DNA of 64,000 nucleotides from an uncultured Prevotellaceae bacterium (GTDB lineage Bacteria; Bacteroidota; Bacteroidia; Bacteroidales; Bacteroidaceae): contig ONOG01000012.1 in the NCBI GenBank assembly GCA_900319385.1, forward strand, positions 1 through 64,000. The letters run 5' to 3'. The notes under the pieces were generated by a model, which saw nothing but the letters and a program-made list of their open reading frames with translations, had not been told where the DNA came from and did no database searches. This document shows, in pieces, positions 16,801 to 25,938 of the stretch (positions are counted from its first letter, which is position 1; every line of letters starts with the position of its first letter). A program made the translations under genes and the position numbers.

Positions 16801-18306
16801 TTATCTCCTTTTAAACTTCGCAATAACAAAACTGCGTAATTGAGGTTCAAGATAATAATATACTAAAAACAGAAAGGCTAATTCCGTAGCAAGGATGGCG
16901 CACCACATATTGATGCCAATCAAAGCAAAAAGGCAATAAATAGCAAGTGCAATAAATGACAATAAAGCCAAAGGGCGTATTACCTCCAAGATGTAGTGCC
17001 ACACCTTTAATCCAGTGTACCTGTATGCAATGTAAATGCGTGTGACATAGCATAGAATGGCAGCAACAAAATCTGCAATATAAACAGATATGCAGTCGAA
17101 TCCATATGACAAAAGCAGGTAAGAGATTGTCAATATCCCCATATTAATAATGAAAACCAGAATCTGCAGTATCTTGATTTTTCCTTCTGCATAGATATTG
17201 TTAATTAAGGGATTCGAAAGCGCTTCAAAAATACCCATAAAAAGGACAATCCTCGTGAAAGGAACTGTATAGTATGGTACATTGTCACCAAGCCACAAAT
17301 GTAATATATAATCCGTAGCATAAATTATAGGAATTGCCATCACCGATAAGATGTAAAAAGAAAAACGTGTCAGTTCAAATAACTTCTGCTCGTTTCCTGT
17401 GGCCGAATCGGCATGAAATGTTTTCATCTGAAATGGTGCGAATGCAGTCTGGAAATTTGTCACAAATGAATAGACTGCTGTGTATACTTGCAAACTGATT
17501 GAACGAGCAGCGTTCAGCACAGTAGTTTCCCCAAATATATTCAACAAAAAATTGAGACCCTGATTCTTGATAACATGTGACATACTTCCCACTATATTAA
17601 GAGAAGCGAAAGAGATCATTTTCTTGAAGTAACTTGTGACACCCAACCATATTGGGTGTATATTTCCGCATTTCCTAATTGCAATCAGATAATAACTGAT
17701 GGTGATTACAATGTTAACTCCCAATAACAAAAATGAATATGTGATTAATGAATCATGTGTGGTAGCCATAAGAAGATAAGCAATCAGTAATTTCCCTATC
17801 GCTTCAAAAATACACAAATAAGCATAAGCACTCATTTCTTCATAGGAAATAATCAGCGCATTATAGATAACCCGAACCATGTTCACCACAAAAATGGCTA
17901 TTGTGATTTGATATAGGACTTTAGCAGCCTCGAGTCTATCTACAGGTATGACTAATTTTTCTTCAACGAACCAAAGCCCAGCAGTTTCACCAAGTAGTAT
18001 AACGCTCAAAGCTACTATGAACTGAATCCAATATGCAGAACCAAGAACTTTTCTTTGTGTATCAATGGTACCTTTCGCTATCTCAATACACAAAAAACGT
18101 TGGAATGTCGTGATAATTGATCTTTCTAAAAAGCTTAATAATGCAATGACACCTCCAACAACATTGAGAATTCCAAAATCCACGACTCCAAGCTGTTGTA
18201 AAACCACTCGTGAAGTGTATAACGAGACAAGAAGAGTTACAATCATCCTCGCGTATAAGATGAATGTATTCCTTACAACTCTGCTTTTCGTTGGTGGTGC
18301 GCTCAT
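16801..18306 (-). CDS. wzx: Wzx-type polysaccharide flippase
   Basis: A 501-residue polytopic membrane protein with 12-14 hydrophobic segments. It starts with [20 protein letters not shown] and [13 protein letters not shown], a sequence I associate with Bacteroidetes lipid-linked oligosaccharide flippases. It would move the undecaprenyl-linked repeat unit across the inner membrane for the EpsG-like polymerase. The start overlaps the stop of the upstream acetyltransferase gene by 4 bp. Confidence 0.88.
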   Translation of the reverse strand: MSAPPTKSRVVRNTFILYARMIVTLLVSLYTSRVVLQQLGVVDFGILNVVGGVIALLSFLERSIITTFQRFLCIEIAKGTIDTQRKVLGSAYWIQFIVALSVILLGETAGLWFVEEKLVIPVDRLEAAKVLYQITIAIFVVNMVRVIYNALIISYEEMSAYAYLCIFEAIGKLLIAYLLMATTHDSLITYSFLLLGVNIVITISYYLIAIRKCGNIHPIWLGVTSYFKKMISFASLNIVGSMSHVIKNQGLNFLLNIFGETTVLNAARSISLQVYTAVYSFVTNFQTAFAPFQMKTFHADSATGNEQKLFELTRFSFYILSVMAIPIIYATDYILHLWLGDNVPYYTVPFTRIVLFMGIFEALSNPLINNIYAEGKIKILQILVFIINMGILTISYLLLSYGFDCISVYIADFVAAILCYVTRIYIAYRYTGLKVWHYILEVIRPLALLSFIALAIYCLFALIGINMWCAILATELAFLFLVYYYLEPQLRSFVIAKFKRR

Positions 18307-18908
18307 AAAGACTTAATCACTTTTGCGGGAATTCCTGCAACGATTACGTTGGCTGGCACGTCCTTTGTAACAATTGCCCCCGCTGCAATGATAGAGTTGT
18401 CACCTATCGTTACACCTTTTTGTATGCGAGCATATTCACCGACCCAAACATTCTCGCCTATGACAATAGGCGCGTGAGGAGAATGCTTCCACAATCTCAT
18501 ATCACCTCCAAGCGTATCTTCCTTCATCTTTCTTCTGAACTTTGCATCTGTCGGGTGGTTGTTGTTATCTGTTATCACAACATTATCTGCTATCGCTGTA
18601 TAATCTCCGATAACTACAGAATCAACTGCGCGTATGATTGAATTGCGCCCCAAACGAGTATAACTGCCCATTTTAACCCTTCCGTTATGCTGGCTTGATA
18701 TTGTTCCATATATCGTGACATATTCGCCAAGTTCAATGTCTTCTTTATTGGAACCATCCTGAAGGATAATTAGGCACCCCCTCTCAAAATTATATCTTTC
18801 CCCTAGCAATGTTGCACGTTCAGACATTCTTCTACGGCGCAGACGACTTTGTAAAACATCCATAAGGCCTTTCACCTTCATCAAAAATGATAGAATAATC
18901 ATAAGCAA
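18303..18908 (-). CDS. Hexapeptide-repeat acyltransferase (CapG-like)
   Basis: A 201-residue LbH-fold acyltransferase. The central region shows repeated isoleucine-rich hexapeptides ([20 protein letters not shown]), and the C-terminal half has the typical [20 protein letters not shown] followed by [19 protein letters not shown]. It probably O- or N-acetylates a sugar of the repeat unit. It is now the first intact gene of the polysaccharide locus. Upstream lie only broken sequences, and I see no -7 box between here and 19500, so its promoter is unidentified. Confidence 0.8.
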   Translation of the reverse strand: MLMIILSFLMKVKGLMDVLQSRLRRRRMSERATLLGERYNFERGCLIILQDGSNKEDIELGEYVTIYGTISSQHNGRVKMGSYTRLGRNSIIRAVDSVVIGDYTAIADNVVITDNNNHPTDAKFRRKMKEDTLGGDMRLWKHSPHAPIVIGENVWVGEYARIQKGVTIGDNSIIAAGAIVTKDVPANVIVAGIPAKVIKSL

Positions 18909-18960
18909 TTATCACCAAGGAAGTGTTTAATTAATTTTACTAACGTTAGAAATCAAGATA

Positions 18961-19500
18961 TCAGCATCCCTCGATATTCTTAAATTTCATCAGAGCACGC
19001 AAATAGTCCAAGAATTTTTTTGTCGCTCCTTCTGCTCACAATCCACTCCGCTCGAACGGAAATGCATGACATCGTTACGAATCTGGCGGATTTCTTCCAA
19101 CTGAGCAATAAAGGTTTTTCGGTCAGCTGCTATACCTATCTTTTTCCACTGCTTCTCGTTGCCGAAAAGAGTAATATATCCACCGAAATTTAAGTCGTCG
19201 ATGTAGGTGAAGTCGCGACGGCAGTTACCGTAGTTGAAGATTTGGATGGTTTCGCCTTTCACAAGTTTGTTGGTGAAGCCAAAGTATGCCATGTCGGGAC
19301 GACCAGCTGGACCATATACAGTGAAGAAACGCAGACCGGTGGAGGGTATATTGTAGAGTTTCGAGTAAGCGTGAGCAAGCAGTTCGTTCGACTTCTTCGT
19401 GGCAGCATAGAGGCTGACGGGGTTATCTACCTTGTCGTCGGTGCTGTAGGGCACTTGCAGCGACGAGGTCGCTGCATAAGTGGACTGAGTTACGAATCCT
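18961..19500 (-). pseudogene. Chimeric pseudogene: epimerase fragment joined to an unrelated C-terminal piece
   Basis: Read leftwards, the sequence begins without a proper start and encodes the middle of a UDP-glucuronate/NAD-dependent epimerase (PYSTDDKVDNPVSLYAATKK with the catalytic YxxxK, then GLRFFTVYGPAGRPDM). At TYIDDL it switches to unrelated sequence containing KKIGIAADRKTFIAQLEEIR and RQIRNDVMHF. This second part resembles the conserved C-terminus of larger multidomain proteins and includes an R-x4-H pattern reminiscent of HEPN-type domains. A run of seven A near 19020 hides a frameshift: the other frame continues KKFLDYLRALMKFKNIEG to a stop at 18961. Two partial genes therefore seem to have been fused by recombination. 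Confidence 0.65.
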
Positions 19501-19576
19501 GGCTCTGAAACTGTTAAATATTTTTTGTCGGCGGACGGAGGGTGGGGTATCCCCCAGTGATTTATGATTTTTGTCC

Positions 19577-19584
19577 TACCTTTG
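19577..19584 (+). promoter_or_regulatory. -7 box (TACCTTTG) for the HU-HIG gene
   Basis: TACCTTTG matches the Bacteroidetes -7 consensus, 62 bp before the HU-HIG start codon. No TTTG lies at the expected -33 distance. Confidence 0.5.
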
Positions 19585-19645
19585 CAGCGTCATCCGGAAG
19601 ACAAGTGATCATTTAACCCAATGTTTAACTAAAAACAATTGAACT

Positions 19646-20089
19646 ATGTCTAAGATTCTTGTAAAGTCGAAGCTGCAGCGTCTGGCTGCTCAGAAGAAGG
19701 ATGCGTACGTTACGCGCAGTGTCAGCCTGCCGATGATTGACGAAAAGACGCTCATCGAGCGCGCTGCCGAGAATTCTCTCATCCATCCCGGTCACCTTTA
19801 TGCTGCCATGCAGGCGGTGACCCAGACTTTCCGTAACTTCCTCTTCACGGGCCACTCGGTACAGTTCCCCAACGTGGGTGTGTTCCGCTTCGGCATCAAC
19901 GCCCATGCCAGTGAACAGATGGAAGATGCCGGTGTGGCACAGGTCTATCGTCGTAAGATTCTCTACCGTCCTACTTCGGATCTGCGTCAGGCGCTGAATA
20001 GCATCCAGCTGGAGAAGCTGCAGTCGGACATCATCGACGACACCAACGAGGACAACCAGCCGACTGAGGGCGACGAGAACAACGGATAA
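19646..20089 (+). CDS. HU-family DNA-binding protein (HU-HIG type)
   Basis: A 147-residue histone-like protein. An N-terminal HU-like domain (KSKLQRLAAQKKDAYVTRSV, then LIERAAENSLIHPGHLYAAM) is followed by FLFTGHSVQFPNVGVFRFGI, the core of the extended HU domain of Bacteroidetes. The end is acidic (DDTNEDNQPTEGDENNG). It probably binds and bends DNA without strong sequence preference. It is transcribed away from the polysaccharide locus and followed by a terminator at 20205. HU-like genes beside surface-polysaccharide loci are common in this phylum, but a regulatory link is not shown. Confidence 0.85.
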   Translation: MSKILVKSKLQRLAAQKKDAYVTRSVSLPMIDEKTLIERAAENSLIHPGHLYAAMQAVTQTFRNFLFTGHSVQFPNVGVFRFGINAHASEQMEDAGVAQVYRRKILYRPTSDLRQALNSIQLEKLQSDIIDDTNEDNQPTEGDENNG

Positions 20090-20204
20090 AAAGCCTCACC
20101 CCCTAACCCCCTCTCCGAAGGGCGAGGGGGAAGCCTAACGGCACGCGAGGGGGAAGTGCATAGACTGATGAGCTGAAAAATTAAGGCTAATTGAATTTTT
20201 GTGG

Positions 20205-20234
20205 AAGCATCGACCGCGAGGTCGGTGCTTTTTT
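20205..20234 (+). terminator. Terminator of the HU-HIG gene
   Basis: The stem 20205-20215 pairs with 20220-20230 around a GCGA loop (one T-G pair) and is followed by six Ts. The 115 bp between the stop codon and this hairpin hold a C-rich/G-rich low-complexity repeat (20096-20155). Confidence 0.85.
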
Positions 20235-20299
20235 GTTGCCTGACGGCAAGTAATCGTGCTGAAAGAAGAAAATCTTTCAAAACGAAAAAAGAGGGTCGG

Positions 20300-20749
20300 T
20301 CAGCGGACGATGAGGATGTGGTGGTCGCGATCGAGGATGGTGACAGTGGTGCCAGCTGGCTTGAGGTTGCCGTCGGAGGCGCGGGCGGTATAGGTCTGTC
20401 CGTCGAGGGTGACGGTGCCTTGGGCCTGCATGTTGTCGATGGCTTGGGTGACCTGTGCGGTCCGGCCTCGGAGCTCGAAGGTGGGTACCTGCTCTTTCAT
20501 TCGCTTCTCGTTGGACTTCTGAATCATCGCGGGGATGAAGGAGACGGCGAAGACGAGGGTGGTGATGGCGAAGACGAGGGCTTGGGTGAGCAACGAGTTG
20601 TAGCCCATGAGGAAGGCGGCGAAGGTGACGCCGGCGCCGATGCCGGCACTGAGACTGATGTAGTCGCGGGTGAAGATGTGGACGGCGAAAGCTACGATGG
20701 TGAGGGCCAGCCAGAGGATGGCGAGCTTGGCAATAAGGATGGTGAACAT
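20300..20749 (-). CDS. NfeD-like membrane protein
   Basis: A 149-residue protein with two to three N-terminal membrane segments (about 5-25, 32-52 and 55-75) and a C-terminal beta-rich OB-fold domain (about 88-149: FELRGRTAQVTQAI to TVTILDRDHHILIV). This is the layout of short NfeD proteins, which associate with SPFH/stomatin proteins in membranes. No SPFH gene is in the window. It follows the upxY-like gene on the same strand after 71 bp of A-rich repeats and may be co-transcribed with it. Confidence 0.75.
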   Translation of the reverse strand: MFTILIAKLAILWLALTIVAFAVHIFTRDYISLSAGIGAGVTFAAFLMGYNSLLTQALVFAITTLVFAVSFIPAMIQKSNEKRMKEQVPTFELRGRTAQVTQAIDNMQAQGTVTLDGQTYTARASDGNLKPAGTTVTILDRDHHILIVR

Positions 20750-20751
20750 TA

Positions 20752-20832
20752 TAAAAGTTAAAAGTGAAAAGTTAAAAGTGAAAAGTTAAAAGTGAAAAAT
20801 TAAAAATTAAAAATTAAAAATTAAAAATTCAA
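20752..20832. repeat. Low-complexity AAAGT(T/G)AAAA repeat tract
   Basis: Repeats of AAAAGTTAAAAGTG followed by AATTAAAA units fill the gap between the NfeD-like and upxY-like genes. Similar tracts occur at 36207-36250, 46249-46296, 49660-49692, 50083-50110 and 58332-58360, and related sequence is found inside several genes. Confidence 0.8.
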
Positions 20833-21900
20833 AATTAGGGAGTGTAGGGCGATGAGTTGCTGCTGGGTGGGGGTGAGCTTGGGGCTGTCTTTCCACGTGA
20901 AGATGATGTTGTTGGCTTGCTGGAGATAGTCGGGGTTGGGATTGATGAGGTGGAGCACCAGTAGGGTGTAGGCTCGGAGCTGAGGCGCGGTGAGGTTGGT
21001 GAGGGCCTGCTGGCATTGGTCGCGGAACTCTGTCTGGGCTGTCTGGTCGCCGAGGATGAGGGCGCAGACGAGGAGGCTGAGGCGGAGTTTGTGCTGCATG
21101 AGCGTGGTGACGGTACGTGCGTGGCGCATGCGGCGGAGGAAGATCTGGCAGCTGGCGCGGTCGGTGTCTTCGGTTGTGCCGCCGACCCAGTGTTGCAGGG
21201 CGGTCAGGGCGCGGGACTGAAAGCGTTCGAGTTCGTCGTAGGCGAGGCTGTGGGTGTCTTTGTCGTCGGCAAACTGCAGGTACTCGACGTATTGCGGATG
21301 GATGTCCCAGGTCTGCACGCTGCCGAGTCCGTCAAGGATGACGCGGACGCGGATGCTGTTGCGGCCGGTTTTCTCGACCATGCCTTCGACGCCTTGTAGC
21401 AGGCGGGTTTCGCCCTCGTCGGTCACCTGTACGCCTCCGATGATGCGGACGATGTCGCCTCGGCGGAAGATGCCTTCGTCGAGGGTGTAGTAACGCACCT
21501 GCTGCTCGGCTGCGGTGGCGATGCGGATGAAGTCGTGCATCTGGCGGTCGGGCACGTAGAGGTAGCGGAGTTGGCCGCCCTCCATTCGCACATTGTAAAA
21601 GCGGAGGGTGGGGCGGTCGAGTTTGTAGTGGTGGAGGTCGTCGCGGCGGGCTCGGACGAAGAGCAGGTTGGCGAAGAGCGATCGGGACTGGCGTGTGGCG
21701 TTCTCGCGGTTGGTCCGCACCATGTTCATGCGGGGTGTGAACACCTCGAAGCGCGTGGGGTCGTCGTCGGCCTTGCCTTTATTGTAGATGGAGTTGATGT
21801 GTTCGGTCTCGCGTGCCGGCGTCTTGGTCTGCATGACGTACCAACGTCGAACGAGTGGTTCGGGCGTCGGCAGGGTCTGCTGTGGGGTGGAAGATGCCAT
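20821..21900 (-). CDS. UpxY-like NusG-family transcription antiterminator with C-terminal extension
   Basis: A 359-residue protein. Residues about 18-125 form a NusG N-terminal domain (RRWYVMQTKTPARETEHI; FEVFTPRM; RSLFANLLFVRA). Residues about 150-215 resemble a KOW-type domain (GIFRRGDIVRIIGGVQVTDE, GVEGMVEK). In Bacteroides, UpxY proteins (about 170-180 residues) bind the 5' leader of a capsule operon and let polymerase read through. Here a further 130 residues (about 230-359) are helical and not part of any UpxY I know. The gene lies upstream of and in the same direction as the polysaccharide locus, but HU-HIG on the other strand and NfeD lie between. The ATG at 21900 gives a leader of about 190 bases from the -7 box at 22102. 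Confidence 0.75.
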   Translation of the reverse strand: MASSTPQQTLPTPEPLVRRWYVMQTKTPARETEHINSIYNKGKADDDPTRFEVFTPRMNMVRTNRENATRQSRSLFANLLFVRARRDDLHHYKLDRPTLRFYNVRMEGGQLRYLYVPDRQMHDFIRIATAAEQQVRYYTLDEGIFRRGDIVRIIGGVQVTDEGETRLLQGVEGMVEKTGRNSIRVRVILDGLGSVQTWDIHPQYVEYLQFADDKDTHSLAYDELERFQSRALTALQHWVGGTTEDTDRASCQIFLRRMRHARTVTTLMQHKLRLSLLVCALILGDQTAQTEFRDQCQQALTNLTAPQLRAYTLLVLHLINPNPDYLQQANNIIFTWKDSPKLTPTQQQLIALHSLILNF

Positions 21901-22101
21901 GCGTGGAGCGTGTGGACAGTTCAGAAAAGGGTACTTTGCGGATTCCTGAAGTCCAGTATTAAAAACTGAATATCAGTAACTTGAATATCGTAAGACCGAG
22001 AAACTGGGAAAATTTTTCTTTCTGCGCTATGCTTTGTTCCCATTATTGTTTCGTGGCGAAAAGCCGGAGCCCCTGTTTCAGAAGCACAGACTTTAATCGC
22101 G

Positions 22102-22109
22102 CAAAGTTA
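22102..22109 (-). promoter_or_regulatory. -7 box (TAACTTTG) for the upxY-like gene
   Basis: CAAAGTTA on the plus strand is a -7 consensus reading leftward. It implies an unusually long untranslated leader of about 190 bases before the upxY-like start codon at 21900. No clear -33 element is seen. Confidence 0.5.
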
Positions 22110-22201
22110 CGGATTTTCTTTTAGCTTGCCAAGTAAAATGGTAAAAAAGGCAGAAAAAGTGGGAGGGATGTCGGCGGAGTAAACTTTTTTACACGCCAAT
22201 G

Positions 22202-22348
22202 GCGTGCGTAGGTACGCCGTCACGACCTCCTGTGGATGATGCGGCGTACCTACGGCACGCTCTCTTCTCGTCACGCGACAACCAGCCATTGCGCAACATC
22301 CGACGATGTTGCGCAATGGCTGGCTACCCTACTTGTCCCGATGGGACA
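22202..22348. repeat. Compound palindromic repeat, single copy
   Basis: Three hairpins occur in a row. The first is a GTAGGTACGCCG/CGGCGTACCTAC palindrome (22202-22260). The second is a perfect 19-bp inverted repeat built on AGCCATTGCGCAACATC (about 22281-22323). The third is TGTCCCGATGGGACA (22334-22348). The same modules occur in doubled, head-to-head form at 26237-26472. The rest of 21901-22450 holds no gene that I can see. Confidence 0.8.
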
Positions 22349-22454
22349 TTATTTACCCTGCGCCCTCGCAGCCTTCACTGCGCCTCTGTCGTTGATGCGG
22401 GCGGGGTGGTTGTGCTCTCGGTTTTTTGCGGGCGGGGCGGTTGTGCTCCCAGTA

Positions 22455-22498
22455 CAAAAAAACAGGCTGTGTTGTGGGATTCGACACAGCCTGTTTTC
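22455..22498 (-). terminator. Terminator of the DUF4105/surface-protein operon
   Basis: A 13-bp stem (AAACAGGCTGTGT with its complement, 22461-22496 region) is flanked by seven As on the left, that is, a T-run when read leftward. It lies 16 bp past the stop of the 59-residue gene. Confidence 0.85.
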
Positions 22499-22513
22499 CG
22501 TATGGTTGAGGGC

Positions 22514-22693
22514 TTACCAGAGCGACTGCTCGGTCTTGCCCCATTCGGGATCTTCAAATTCGGTGGTGGGGCGCTGCTTGGCAGCTTCGTCGTCCACCTC
22601 GGTGTTGCTGACGGTGAGGTCGAGCAGGAGGGCGAACGATTGGGGATGCACCGTCATCAGGGGTGCACTATATACTGATCTTATTCTGTTCAT
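22514..22693 (-). CDS. Small protein of 59 residues, unknown function
   Basis: A short open frame from ATG 22693 encodes 59 residues (MNRIRSVYSAPLMTVHPQSF at the start, EDPEWGKTEQSLW at the end). It begins 16 bp after the surface-protein stop codon and ends just before a strong terminator, so it is the last member of that operon. The N-terminal YSAPLMTVH pattern followed by an acidic tail is like other small Prevotella peptides I have seen next to envelope genes. No signal peptide or membrane segment is evident. Confidence 0.6.
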   Translation of the reverse strand: MNRIRSVYSAPLMTVHPQSFALLLDLTVSNTEVDDEAAKQRPTTEFEDPEWGKTEQSLW

Positions 22694-22708
22694 GTTTCTG
22701 TTTGTGCT

Positions 22709-24523
22709 TTATTTTACGAAAATCTTCTTACCATTCTTGATGTAGATGCCCTTGACGGCGTGCTGCACGCGGCGGCCCTGCAGGTCGTAGATGGCGTCAT
22801 CGTCGTCTGCTGTCTGCTGAATGAGGTTGATGGCCGTGGGTGTGTCTTCGTCGGCCTTTGCTCCGAAGGTGAAGGTGGCACGCTTGGTTGCTTCATGTGC
22901 TTCTTCCGGAAGTGCGCTCAGGTCGAGATAGGCTTTGTAAGGAGTCAGATTGTCCTTGTTGGAATGGTAGAAGCCAAGTTGGTCGTTCTTGCTGGACAGA
23001 ACATACATTTTTTCCTTGTCATTTACCTTAGTTGAACCATTAAGAGTGACATAACCTTTCAAGAGGTTTTCGGCTTCTGAGTACGTTCCTGTAATGTCCT
23101 TGTCGGTTAAGGGAAGCAGGCGGTTTTTAACCTCCGAGTCAGTAACGGCTTCCGACTGAACGTCGTCGCATTCCAAGATGACGGCCGTTTTTGCCGGAAT
23201 CGGAGACTGAATTTCTGTGAAAATGACGGTGTTCTTTTCTTCGTCATACGAGTTTTCATCAATCGGCAAGATGTAAGCCTTTACGCCATCAAGCAACTGA
23301 TACGGGAAATCCGTGTACATGCTGGTGTAGTATTTGCCGTCCTTCGTAAACTTTGCCTTGGTGTTGGCACCGAAGGCGCCCTCCGTCTGGCTTTCGTTGA
23401 GAAGATATACATACCATTCGCTTTCGTCTGCCGTTTCGGTCTTGATGACAGCCCAATCAGAACCATCGTCGCAGAGGAAGGTTGAAGTAGTTAGACTTTG
23501 AAAGGACTGTGTAATTGTAATGCTGGTATAAATATGGTATGTACCATCCGCATTTCTTTCGAAAGTAAGCGGATAACTGTTTGAAACAAGGTTAGGAGTA
23601 AATGACACGCCTTGGGCTGTCAGGTTGGCATAATTTGCAACGTTTTGACCATTGGGGGTTGATGTACGCAGGAAAACGGTGCTGGGATTGCCTTGAGCAT
23701 CAGCCGCATCAATCAATTTCAAACTATTGGTGAAAGTGAACCCATCTTGCACAGTTCTATCACCTTCGGTACGTTTATGTGCTGTTGCTTTCGTATTTCC
23801 ATATAAACTCAAGAAACGGCCTGTCTTTTTGTTTTGGATGCGGCAATAGATTGAATTCTGCGGATCGCTAAATACTGCATAATACGTCCCTGCCGTTTCA
23901 CTGGTTGCTGTGAGTGTGAAAGGATTTTCTTTTGAGACTAAATTGGTTGAAGTATCTGTACCCTTGCGCCATCCGAGAAGGACAATACCATTGGCAACGT
24001 CGGGATAGGCCGTCAAGGTGACGACATCGTTTTCGACATTATCGGCATTGTCAATGTTTACAGAGCCTTTGGTGGGGTTGTCTGATGCAACTTTGATCCA
24101 ACCGGTCAATTCCTTAAAGATGGCATAATAATTAAACTTCGTTGGGTTACTTGACGATTCGGAATTTACGCTTTCTGAAACGTTGAAAGATGCAGCAGAA
24201 CTTGCATTTGTACCTGATTCACTGTCTTTTGCCCAATGATCGAATACATAATTCTCCTCTGCTTTGGCGTAATAATAGAATGTGACATTTGCCTCTCCGA
24301 TGGACCTTTGGCTGCCGCTCGCGGTTGACGTTTCCTGGTAGTTTGGATTGGTCGTCGAAGAAGTGCCGACATACACCTTTCCACCTCCAGTTGAACCAAC
24401 ATGTGCCGTGGCATTGTAATAGTACCTGCTGGTTGCCAGTGCTGGCAGCACTGCCATAACGCTCAGCACGACGGTGCTCAGCCAGCGTTTCATCCTGTTT
24501 GAGTAAACAATCTTTTTCATCAT
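22709..24523 (-). CDS. Secreted surface protein with InlB-like repeats and T9SS-like C-terminus
   Basis: A 604-residue exported protein. The signal peptide lies in the first 32 residues (MKRWLSTVVLSVMAVLPALA at 11-30). Two domains of the bacterial-repeat/InlB type follow (about 32-125 and 125-225: NYVFDHW, then NGIVLLGWRKG and GTYYAVF). A middle region of about 230-560 appears beta-rich and is not recognised. The C-terminus DAIYDLQGRRVQHAVKGIYI followed by KNGKKIFVK looks like a type IX secretion/sorting tail. The start overlaps the upstream DUF4105 gene by 4 bp. It is probably exposed at the cell surface; its ligand is unknown. Confidence 0.72.
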   Translation of the reverse strand: MMKKIVYSNRMKRWLSTVVLSVMAVLPALATSRYYYNATAHVGSTGGGKVYVGTSSTTNPNYQETSTASGSQRSIGEANVTFYYYAKAEENYVFDHWAKDSESGTNASSAASFNVSESVNSESSSNPTKFNYYAIFKELTGWIKVASDNPTKGSVNIDNADNVENDVVTLTAYPDVANGIVLLGWRKGTDTSTNLVSKENPFTLTATSETAGTYYAVFSDPQNSIYCRIQNKKTGRFLSLYGNTKATAHKRTEGDRTVQDGFTFTNSLKLIDAADAQGNPSTVFLRTSTPNGQNVANYANLTAQGVSFTPNLVSNSYPLTFERNADGTYHIYTSITITQSFQSLTTSTFLCDDGSDWAVIKTETADESEWYVYLLNESQTEGAFGANTKAKFTKDGKYYTSMYTDFPYQLLDGVKAYILPIDENSYDEEKNTVIFTEIQSPIPAKTAVILECDDVQSEAVTDSEVKNRLLPLTDKDITGTYSEAENLLKGYVTLNGSTKVNDKEKMYVLSSKNDQLGFYHSNKDNLTPYKAYLDLSALPEEAHEATKRATFTFGAKADEDTPTAINLIQQTADDDDAIYDLQGRRVQHAVKGIYIKNGKKIFVK

Positions 24524-25734
24524 TTTGAGTTGGTTTTATGGGTTAGTGAATAATGATATCTGTTCAGACTTCGCACGAGCAGCGAGGCGGTGATGAGCTG
24601 GTGGGGCAGGTCGAGGGCGCCGCAGAGGGGCGTGGCGGCGACGAAGGCGACGAGCACGAGGCTGTAGGCGAGCCACCATCGGGTGGTGTCGTGTCCGCGT
24701 CGTTGCAGGGCCCAGAGGACGAAGGGTACGGGCGCGAAGGGCACGAGGTACCAGTTCCAGTGGCCAGGGAAGAGCTCGGACCCGAAGGTCATGTAGAGGA
24801 GCAGGGCGGCGACGAGTGTCTGTGCCGTGAAGAGCAACAGGTCGTAGGTCGTTCCCAGCCACTGCCAGCGGAGCAGTCGTTCGGCGCAGGTGACGAGGAG
24901 TGTGAGCAGGAGCAGCAGGGTGAATACCAGCGTGGGGCTGGGCAGTGTGCTGACTTCGCTGGTCCGTTTGGGCAGTATCACCACGCCTTGGTCGGCCAGT
25001 ACGGGTCGGCTCTCGCCGGTGATGTCGTTGACGATCCGTGCTTCGCTCAGCATCGGTGCTACGTTTTCGGGCGACAGTTTCGTCGTGAGCGGCGAATGTC
25101 GGTCGTAGGCTGTGCCGATGAAGGTGATGAACATGAACTCCGACCAGGGGCTGTTGCGTGCGGCATCGCGGAAGAAGTCGCCGTCGCAGCGGGTCAGGAT
25201 GTAGGGTGTCGGGCCCCATTCGATGTGTTCGCCTTGCAGCACTTGGGTCACCGTCCCGACGGTGTTGGTCACGCAGTTGGTGTAGAGCAGGTTGAAGTGG
25301 CGGTAGGCACCGGCCATCATTTCCTCGTCGAGCCGTCGCCACAGTTCCTTGCGTTCGTCGAGCGTGAGGTTGAGGCGGTATTCGCGCAGCTCGCGTCCCT
25401 CGCGTCGGGCGTCGTCGATGTACTCTTGTGCCGGTACAGCCACGTATTTTGCCTTGGCCTTGCCTGCCACGCCGGTCATGAAAGCCCCGACGTTGGTGTC
25501 GCTCTCGAAGGTGAACATAAAGTCCAGTCCGTGTGGCGGGCACTGCATGTGGAGGGTGGCATGGCCAAAAACCGACCAGATGGCTGGCAGCGGCGAACCG
25601 ATGACCAGGCTGGCGGTGACGAAGTCGTCGCGTTCGGTGTCGATCGTGTCGGCCTCCTGCTCCTGGGCTTGGAGCCGAGGCAGGCAGGTGGACAGCAGCA
25701 CCAGAACCATTGCTATGGCCTTGCTTCTTTTCAT
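24520..25734 (-). CDS. DUF4105 (Lnb N-terminal domain-like) membrane protein
   Basis: A 404-residue envelope protein. A signal sequence covers about residues 1-23. The periplasmic domain (about 35-210) carries the DUF4105 pattern: VFGHATLHMQ, then a segment ending RHFNLLYTNCVTNT. The H and N-C residues resemble the catalytic histidine and cysteine of NlpC/P60-like lipid or amide hydrolases. About five membrane helices follow (about 265-390). The family is related to the N-terminal domain of lacto-N-biosidase-type proteins; its enzymatic role is not established. It is the first gene of a three-gene operon with a -7 box at 25931. Confidence 0.78.
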   Translation of the reverse strand: MKRSKAIAMVLVLLSTCLPRLQAQEQEADTIDTERDDFVTASLVIGSPLPAIWSVFGHATLHMQCPPHGLDFMFTFESDTNVGAFMTGVAGKAKAKYVAVPAQEYIDDARREGRELREYRLNLTLDERKELWRRLDEEMMAGAYRHFNLLYTNCVTNTVGTVTQVLQGEHIEWGPTPYILTRCDGDFFRDAARNSPWSEFMFITFIGTAYDRHSPLTTKLSPENVAPMLSEARIVNDITGESRPVLADQGVVILPKRTSEVSTLPSPTLVFTLLLLLTLLVTCAERLLRWQWLGTTYDLLLFTAQTLVAALLLYMTFGSELFPGHWNWYLVPFAPVPFVLWALQRRGHDTTRWWLAYSLVLVAFVAATPLCGALDLPHQLITASLLVRSLNRYHYSLTHKTNSK

Positions 25735-25930
25735 CCTATTTTATGAGCTACGGGGAGACGTCGCACGTGGCACGGCGGTCTCCTTCGTGGGGCTGTATTC
25801 CAGTAGTACGATGGTGGATTTCAGTAGGGGCAGGCGTCGGGTAGTAGTGTGTTGTGCTGAGTCCGTACGCCTCTAAAACTCATCTGTCGTAGTGTAATTC
25901 CTAAACAACCTTTTTTCGGGTTATGTGGTG

Positions 25931-25938
25931 CAAAGGTA
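25931..25938 (-). promoter_or_regulatory. -7 box (TACCTTTG) for the DUF4105 operon
   Basis: CAAAGGTA on the plus strand gives the -7 consensus reading leftward. A CAAA (TTTG on the minus strand) at 25962-25965 lies 23 bases upstream, slightly more than the usual 19-21. Confidence 0.5.

Noticed and set aside
22199..22745. Overlapping plus-strand open frames of 159-169 codons
   Set aside because: They run through palindromic repeats, a terminator and the ends of minus-strand genes, with no coherent protein features.
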